Origin: Branchiostoma floridae
Lineage: Eukaryota > Chordata > Leptocardii > Amphioxiformes > Branchiostomatidae
Direction of reading: 5' to 3'
NCBI RefSeq assembly: GCF_000003815.2
Contig: NC_049989.1
Span: forward strand, 22,643,571-22,707,570
Length of the DNA stretch: 64,000 nt
Shown: piece after piece, positions 57,715 through 64,000 of the stretch
Layout: each line of letters starts with the position of its first letter
How positions within the stretch are numbered: position 1 is the stretch's first letter
Notes under the pieces: generated by a model
The model's input: the letters and a program-made list of their open reading frames with translations, nothing else
Databases searched by the model: none
Told to the model about the DNA's origin: nothing
Program-made: the position numbers and the translations under genes

Positions 57715-58930
57715 ATACATGACCAGGGCACAGCCCAGGCCTCCTGTGTGACAGGTACATGACCAGGGGACAGCCCAAGCCTCCTGTGTGACAGGTACAT
57801 GACCAGGGGACAGCCCAGGCCTCCTGTGTGACAGGTACATGACCAGGGGACAGCCCAAGCCTCCTGTGTGACAGGTACATGACCAGGGGACAGCCCAAGC
57901 CTCCTGTGTGACAGGTACATGACCAGGGCACAGCCCAGGCCTCCTGTGTGACAGGTACATGACCAGGGGACAGCCCAAGCCTCCTGTGTGACAGGTACAT
58001 GACCAGGGGACAGCCCAAGCCTCCTGTGTGACATGTACATGACCAGGGGACAGCCCAGGCCCGTGTGACATGTACATAACCAGGGGACAGCCCAGGCCTC
58101 CTGTGTGACATGTACATGACCAGGGGACAGCCCAGGCCTCCTGTGTGACATGTACACGACCAGGGAACAGCCCGGGCCTCCTGTGTGACATGTACATGAC
58201 CAGGGGACAGCCCAGGTCTCCTGTGTGACAGGTACATGACCAGGGGACAGCCCAGGACTCCTGTGTGACATGTACATGACCAAAGGGACAGCCAAGTCCT
58301 CCTGTGTGACATGTACATGACCAGGGGACAGCCCAGGCCTCCTGTGTGACAGGTACATGACCAGGGGACAGCTCAGGCCTCCTGTGTGACAGGTACATGA
58401 CCAGGGGACAGCCCAGGACTCCTGTGTGACAGGTACATGACCAGGGGACAGCCCAGGCCTCCTGTGTGACAGGTACATGACCAGGGGACAGCCCAGGCCT
58501 CCTGTGTGACATGTACATGACCAAGGGGGCAGGCCAGGGCCTCCCGTTGGGCCAGGTACGTGACCAAGGGAACAGCCGAGCCTTCCCTGTGTGACAGGTA
58601 CATGACCAGAGGACAGCCCAGGCCTCCTGTGTGACATGTACATGACCAAGGGGACAGCCCAGGCCTCCTGTGTGACAGGTACATGACCAGGGGACAGCCC
58701 AGGACTCCTGTGGGAAATGTACATGACCAGGGGACAGCCCAGGCCTCCTGTGTGACAGGTACATGACCAGGGGACAGCCAAGTCCTCCTGTGTGACAGGT
58801 ACATGACCAGGGCACAGCCCAAGCCTCCTGTGTGACAGGTACATAACCAGGGGACAGCCCAGGCCTCCTGTGTGATATGTAAATGACCAGGGGACAGCCC
58901 AGGCCTCCTGTGTGACAGGTACAGGACTAT
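57715..58930. repeat. 40-bp minisatellite, about 30 copies
   Basis: The core is GACAGCCCAGGCCTCCTG, then TGTGACAGGTACATGACC. Period 40 measured at 57721/57761. Period 1 mod 3 without stops explains minus-strand frames of almost 390 codons. Confidence 0.95.
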
Positions 58931-59329
58931 GATAGATCCACCTAAGGCGAGACTAGTGACTGAGGGGACACTGTCACATCAGAACGTATCTTTGAAGCCC
59001 AGGCTAAGTTGGATTTATCATGCATAATTACATGGCAGAGAGAAATATTGCTGCAGTCAGGATGTATGTGGCGCATTATCACAGCCCATTACATCACAGC
59101 ACAAGTGTATTTGGGTAGAGATGAATTATGGCCCATTATTGCACACGTAAATAATGATTACCGGAGACAAACGACCCTATTACTCATTAGTGCAGTCATT
59201 CCTCATCTCTGCTTCCAACAAACTATGTGGACTACCATCCGTCTTCATCCTTCCATACAGCAATGCGACTAATTTTGGAAACCTGGACAATGTAATAATG
59301 TGGCAGCAGGAAATGCATGGGGCTGGGAG

Positions 59330-61105
59330 TTTAATGTGAGTTACCCTGGGGCTGGGTGTTTAATGTGGACTAACCCTGGGGCTGGGTGTTTAATGTGACT
59401 GACCCTGGGGCTGGGAGTTTAATGTGACTGACCCTGGGGCTGGGTGTGTAATGTGGACTAACCCTGNNNNNNNNNNNNNNNNNNNNNNNNNNNNNNNNNN
59501 NNNNNNNNNNNNNNNNNNNNNNNNNNNNNNNNNNNNNNNNNNNNNNNNNNNNNNNNNNNNNNNNNNCTAACCCTGGGCTGGGTGTTTAATGTGGACTAAC
59601 CCCGGGGCTGGGTGTGTAATGTGGACTACCCCCGGGGCTGGGTGTGTAATGTGGACTAACCCCGGGGCTGGGTGTGTAATGTGGACTAACCCTGGGCTGG
59701 GTGTGTAATGTAGACTAACCCTGGGGCTGGGTGTGTAATGTGGACTAACCCTGGGGCTGGGTGTGTAATGTGGACTAACCCTGGGGCGGGGTGTGTAATG
59801 TGGACTACCCCTGGGGCTGGGTGTGTAATGTGGACTACCCCTGGGCTGGGTGTGTAATGTGGACTAACCCTGGGCTGGGTGTGTAATGTGGACTAACCCT
59901 GGGCTGGGTGTGTAATGTGAACTAACCCTGGGGCTGGGTGTGTAATGTGGACTAACCCTGGGCTGGGTGTGTAATGTGGACTAACCCTGGGGCTGGGTGT
60001 GTAATGTGGACTAACCCTGGGCTGGGTGTGTAATGTGGACTAACCCTGGGGCTGGGTGTGAAATGTGGACTAACCCTGGGGCTGGGTGTGTAATGTGGAC
60101 TAACCCTGGGGCTGGGTGTGTAATGTGGAATAACCCTGGGGCTGGGTGTTGAATGTGATGCCCCTGGGGCTGGGTGTGTAATGTGGACTAACCCTGGGCT
60201 GGGTGTGTAATGTGGACTAACCCTGGGCTGGGTGTGAAATGTGGACTGACCCTGGGCTGGGTGTGTAATGTGAACTAACCCTGGGGCTGGGTGTGTAATG
60301 TGGACTAACCCTGGGGCTGGGTGTGTAATGTGGACTGACCCTGGGGCTGGGTGTGTAATGTGGACTAACCCTGGGCTGGGTGTGAAATGTGGACTAACCC
60401 TGGGCTGGGTGTGTAATGTGAACTAACCCTGGGGCTGGGTGTGAAATGTGGACTAACCCTGGGCTGGGTGTGTAATGTGAACTAACCCTGGGGCTGGGTG
60501 TGTAATGTGGACTAACCCTGGTGTTGGGTGTGTAATGTGAATAACCCTGGGGCTGGGTGTGTAATGTGGACTAACCCTGGGGCTGGGTGTGTAATGTGAG
60601 TAACCCTGGGGCTGGATGTGTAATATGAGTAACACTGGGGCTGGGTGTGTAATATGAGTAACCCTTGGGCTGGGTGTGTAATATGAGTAACCCTGGGGCT
60701 GGGTGTGTAATATGAGTAACACTGGGGCTGGGTGTGTAATATGAGTAACCCTGGGGCTGGGTGTTTAATGTGGGGACTGACCCTGGGCCTGGGTGTGTAA
60801 TGTGGACTAACCCTGGGCCTGGGTGTGTAATGTAGACTAACCCTGGGGCTGGGTGTGTAATGTGGACTAACCCTGGGGCTGGGTGTGTTATGTGGGCTAA
60901 CCCTGGGGCTGGGTGTGTAATGTAGACTAACCCTGGGGCTGGGTGTGTAATGTGGACTAACCCTGGGCCTGGGTGTGTAATGTAGACTAACCCTGGGGCT
61001 GGGTGTGTAATGTGGACTAACCCTGGGGCTGGGTGTGTTATGTGGGCTAACCCTGGGACTGGGTGTGTAATGTGGACTGACCCTGGGGCTGGGTGTGTAA
61101 TGTAG
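59330..61105. repeat. 30/31-bp minisatellite, about 55 copies, containing a gap
   Basis: The core is GGCTGGGTGTGTAATGTG, then GACTAACCCTGG. 30- and 31-bp units (GGGCTGG or GGGGCTGG) alternate. Confidence 0.95.
59467..59566. other. Assembly gap (100 N) inside a minisatellite
   Basis: Both flanks are the same 30/31-bp repeat, so the array length in the assembly is unreliable. Confidence 0.99.
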
Positions 61106-61109
61106 ACTG

Positions 61110-61635
61110 ACAAAGGTTTCAAGTTCAATCTTGGTGCAGAAATACTAGCCAACATTCCATCTCACCTTTGATGAAATCCTCTCCAGTCAATGATACATTT
61201 TAATCTTTCAGTGTACCAAATATAGCCGACAAGCTGCGCACTAATGGCCTCCTGAAGACCAGTGCGCCGTGAGAGTGCTCCAGCCACTCCACTCACAGAT
61301 TAAACACGCCTCTAATTGACGTTTTCTCCCCGTAGGAACGGGACTAACGACGTCATCTTTCTCCATCTGCCATCCTCTATCTGCAGCATCGGAGCGCAGA
61401 TACAGGGGGGGGGGGGTCTGACAGGCTTCTGGAGCAAATTTCAATTAGATCAACAGTTAGATTCCATTACTGGCCAGCAGAGATGGGGCTGACGGCATGC
61501 ATGTGATGCTATCGCTAGGGGTGTCAACTGTTGCTTAGCGATCCCAGTGATTACAGAACGTTGTCGTGACACTCTCTGCATAATCTGATCTTTGCAGGTT
61601 TCCTAATGCTGAAATGATGGGATCAGCATGAATTC
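61110..61635. other. Low-repeat DNA
   Basis: A donor-like AAAG/GTGAGA lies on the minus strand at about 61163, but its phase does not fit the exon at 56806. A run of 11 G lies near 61407. Confidence 0.4.
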
Positions 61636-61639
61636 AATT

Positions 61640-62880
61640 GCTACAGAACTGTGTATAGAGCACTGCTACAGAACTGTGTATAGAGCACTGCTACAGAACT
61701 GTGTATAGAGCACTGCTACAGAACTGTGTATAGAGCACTGCTACAGAACTGTGTATAGAGCACTGCTACAGAACTGTGTATAGAGCACTGCTACAGAACT
61801 GCGTATAGAGCACTGCTACAGAACTGTGTATAGAGCACTGCTGCAGAACTGTGTATAGAGCACTGCTACAGAACTGCATATAGAGACTGCTACAGAACTG
61901 TGTATAGAGCACTGCTACAGAACTGTGTATAGAGCACTGCTACAGAACTGCATATAGAGCACTGCTACAGAACTGTGTATAGAGCACTGCTACAGAACTG
62001 TGTATATATAGAGCACTGCTACAGAACTGTGTATAGAGCACTGCTACAGAACTGTGTATAGAGCACTGCTACAGAACTGTGTATAGAACACTGCTACAGA
62101 ACTGTGTATAGAGCACTGCTACAGAACTGTGTATAGAGCACTGCTACAGAACTGTGTATAGAGCACTGCTACAGAACTGTGTAGAGCACTGCTGCAGAAC
62201 TGCATATAGAGCACTGCTACAGAACTGTGTATAGAGCACTGCTACAGAATTGTGTATAGAGCACTGCTACAGAACTGCATAAAAAGATCACTGCTACAGA
62301 ACTGTGTATAGAACACCTCTACAGAACTGTGTATAGAGCACCACTACAGAACTGCATATAGAGCACTGCTACAGAACTGCATATAGAACACCTCTACAGA
62401 ACTGTGTACAGGCCACCACTTCAGAACTATGTATAGAGCACTGCTACAGAACTGTGTATAGAGCACTGCTACAGAACTGTGTATAGAACACCTCTACAGA
62501 ACTATGTATAGGGCACTGCTACAGAACTGTGCATAGAGCACTGCTACAGAACTGCATATAGAGCACTGCTACAGAACTGTGTATAGAGCACTGCTATAGA
62601 ACTGTGTATTGAGCACGGCTACAGAACTAAATAACTGCTTAACAACTAAAGAACTGCTACAGAACTGTGTATAGAGCACTGCTATAGAACTGTGTATTGA
62701 GCACGGCTGCAGAACTAAATAACTGCTTAACAACTAAAGAACTGCTACAGAACTGTGTATAGATCACAGCTACAGAACTAAAGAACTGTATAGAGCACTG
62801 CGGCTACAGAACTGTGTATAGAGCAACTAAAGACCTGCTACAGAACTGAAGAACTGCTTTGGAACTGCATATGGAGCATT
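61640..62880. repeat. 25-bp minisatellite, about 45 copies, decaying to the right
   Basis: The core is CTGCTACAGAACTGTG, then TATAGAGCA. The left half is nearly perfect; after about 62280 units change length and sequence. Confidence 0.95.
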
Positions 62881-63715
62881 GCTACAGAACAGAGCCCTGC
62901 CAGTGCTACACTGTTTTATCTATTAGAGGCTATTTGATCATTTTTAGCTCCAGTGCAATCATTGTCAGGACAGTGTCAGCGAACTAAATTCTTACTGAAG
63001 AGAACAAAGACAATGATATAATGTAACCCATATAACCTACACAGCTGCATCATAACATGTGGGATATTGTAACCTACATTACACACACAGATACATAATA
63101 ACGTGGGGTAATGTAACCCATATTACCTACACAGCAACATCATAACATGTGGGATATTGTAACCCACAGAACCTACAAAGCTACATAATAACATGTGGGT
63201 GTGTAATGTGACTGACCCTGTGTGTTAAGGTCTTTTTATCAAGAATGTTTGTAATGAGTATGCAATTCAGCTGCCAGCTGCCATGTATATCCAAACTGTT
63301 CTGTTCTAGCTGTGTGTGCTGATGGCCAATGTTCCGGCATGTCGCCACAGTTTGCCTAACTGCTTTACTGTTTTAGTCACATGTCACAAGAATTAGCAGT
63401 TACTCACTGTCTTTAAATGCAAAATCACTCAGGAAAAATCACCTAACTTATCAAAATGACTGCCAAAACTACTCTACCACCAAATAAAGCAATTGTGTCA
63501 ATTTGTAACAAATTGCTTAATTTCATTGCTTATCATGTAGTAATTAACTTGTCAGTTGTTAATGCTGTAATCTTGTTAATGACAGTTGATTATAGGAACG
63601 ACTAAGACTTCAGGTTCCATGTCGTATCGTGGGACTTAAAGCAGCTAAAATCGATCTTTACTTAATGTTACGGCACAAATGACACATTCGTCTTAACGTC
63701 AGGCTGGGAGATGTT
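62881..63715. other. Low-repeat A+T-rich DNA with a loose repeat at 63000-63210
   Basis: Words CATAATAACATGTGGG and ATATTGTAACCCAC recur about four times. No gene was seen. Confidence 0.5.
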
Positions 63716-63719
63716 GAGA

Positions 63720-64000
63720 AAGAGTTGTGGTAGGAGGTGCACCAAGGGGACAAGGACACAAAGGCAGGAGCTGAGTTGTGGTAGGAGGTGCACTAAGGTG
63801 AGGGGTAGAGTTGCGGTGGGAGGTGCACTAAGGTGAGGGGTAGAGTGGTGGTGGGAGATGCACTGAGGTGAGGGGCAGAGTTGTGGTGGGAGGTGCACTA
63901 AGGTGAGGGGTAGAGTGGTGGTGGGAGATGCACTGAGGTGAGGGGTAGAGTTGTGGTGGGAGGTGCACTGAGGTGAGGGGTAGAGTTGTGGTGGGAGGTG
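63720..64000. repeat. 35-bp minisatellite, at least 7 copies, running off the right edge
   Basis: The core is GTGGTGGGAGGTGCACT followed by AAGGTGAGGGGTAGA. Period 35 measured at 63797/63832. Confidence 0.93.

Noticed and set aside
57640-58844. Minus-strand frames of about 390 codons
   Set aside because: Period-40 repeat without stops, open in all three frames. No start context, domain or introns.
61100-61230. Donor-like site that might belong to an exon upstream of the 56.8-kb exon
   Set aside because: Its phase would put the last exon into a frame that closes within about 22 codons.

Overview
The window looks like invertebrate animal nuclear DNA, most likely amphioxus (Branchiostoma). The only gene identified with certainty is a Musashi-type RNA-binding protein split by GT-AG introns. 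Its protein is close to the vertebrate Musashi-2 type, with runs such as [14 protein letters not shown] and [17 protein letters not shown]. The rest is intronic or intergenic DNA unusually rich in minisatellites. By my own boundaries tandem arrays cover roughly a third of the 64 kb. The species call is inference; the gene family and the repeats are read directly. Three N runs (6906-7005, 26971-27388, 59467-59566) are assembly gaps.

Layout. From 1 to 21.4 kb, on the minus strand, lies the 5' half of the Musashi gene: seven coding exons from the ATG at 21366 down to 5852. The gene runs off the left edge before the RNP1 motif of its second RRM. Its sixth intron (11.3 kb) and seventh intron hold many short arrays, and one hAT-like element sits inside a minisatellite. 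From 21.4 to 24 kb are the presumed promoter (two CCAAT boxes, no TATA box seen) and low-repeat DNA. From 24 to 51 kb there is almost nothing but arrays: 39/43-to-34 bp at 24.8-26.6 kb, 33 bp at 31.2-32.0 kb, 42 bp at 33.9-34.5 kb, 41 bp at 36.7-40.1 kb, 19 bp at 43.0-45.0 kb, about 24 bp at 45.5-47.4 kb, and 36 bp within a 176-bp higher-order unit at 48.4-49.3 kb. A tRNA-derived SINE and a 915-bp piggyBac-like MITE lie among them. From 51 to 53.7 kb is a low-repeat, promoter-like region with RFX X-boxes and a small candidate first exon. From 53.7 to 64 kb are more arrays, a Penelope-like retroelement fragment with inverted tails (54.9-55.2 kb), the last exon of an unrecognised minus-strand gene (56.5-56.8 kb) and a second SINE head.

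Most long open frames here come from tandem units with no stop codon in any frame, so they are not annotated as genes. The main leads are arrays whose every unit carries a transcription-factor-like site (E2F-, STAT- or CCAAT-like), the X-box cluster, the Penelope foldback with split hammerhead-like motifs, and a dispersed CAAGCAGATG word shared by otherwise unrelated sites.
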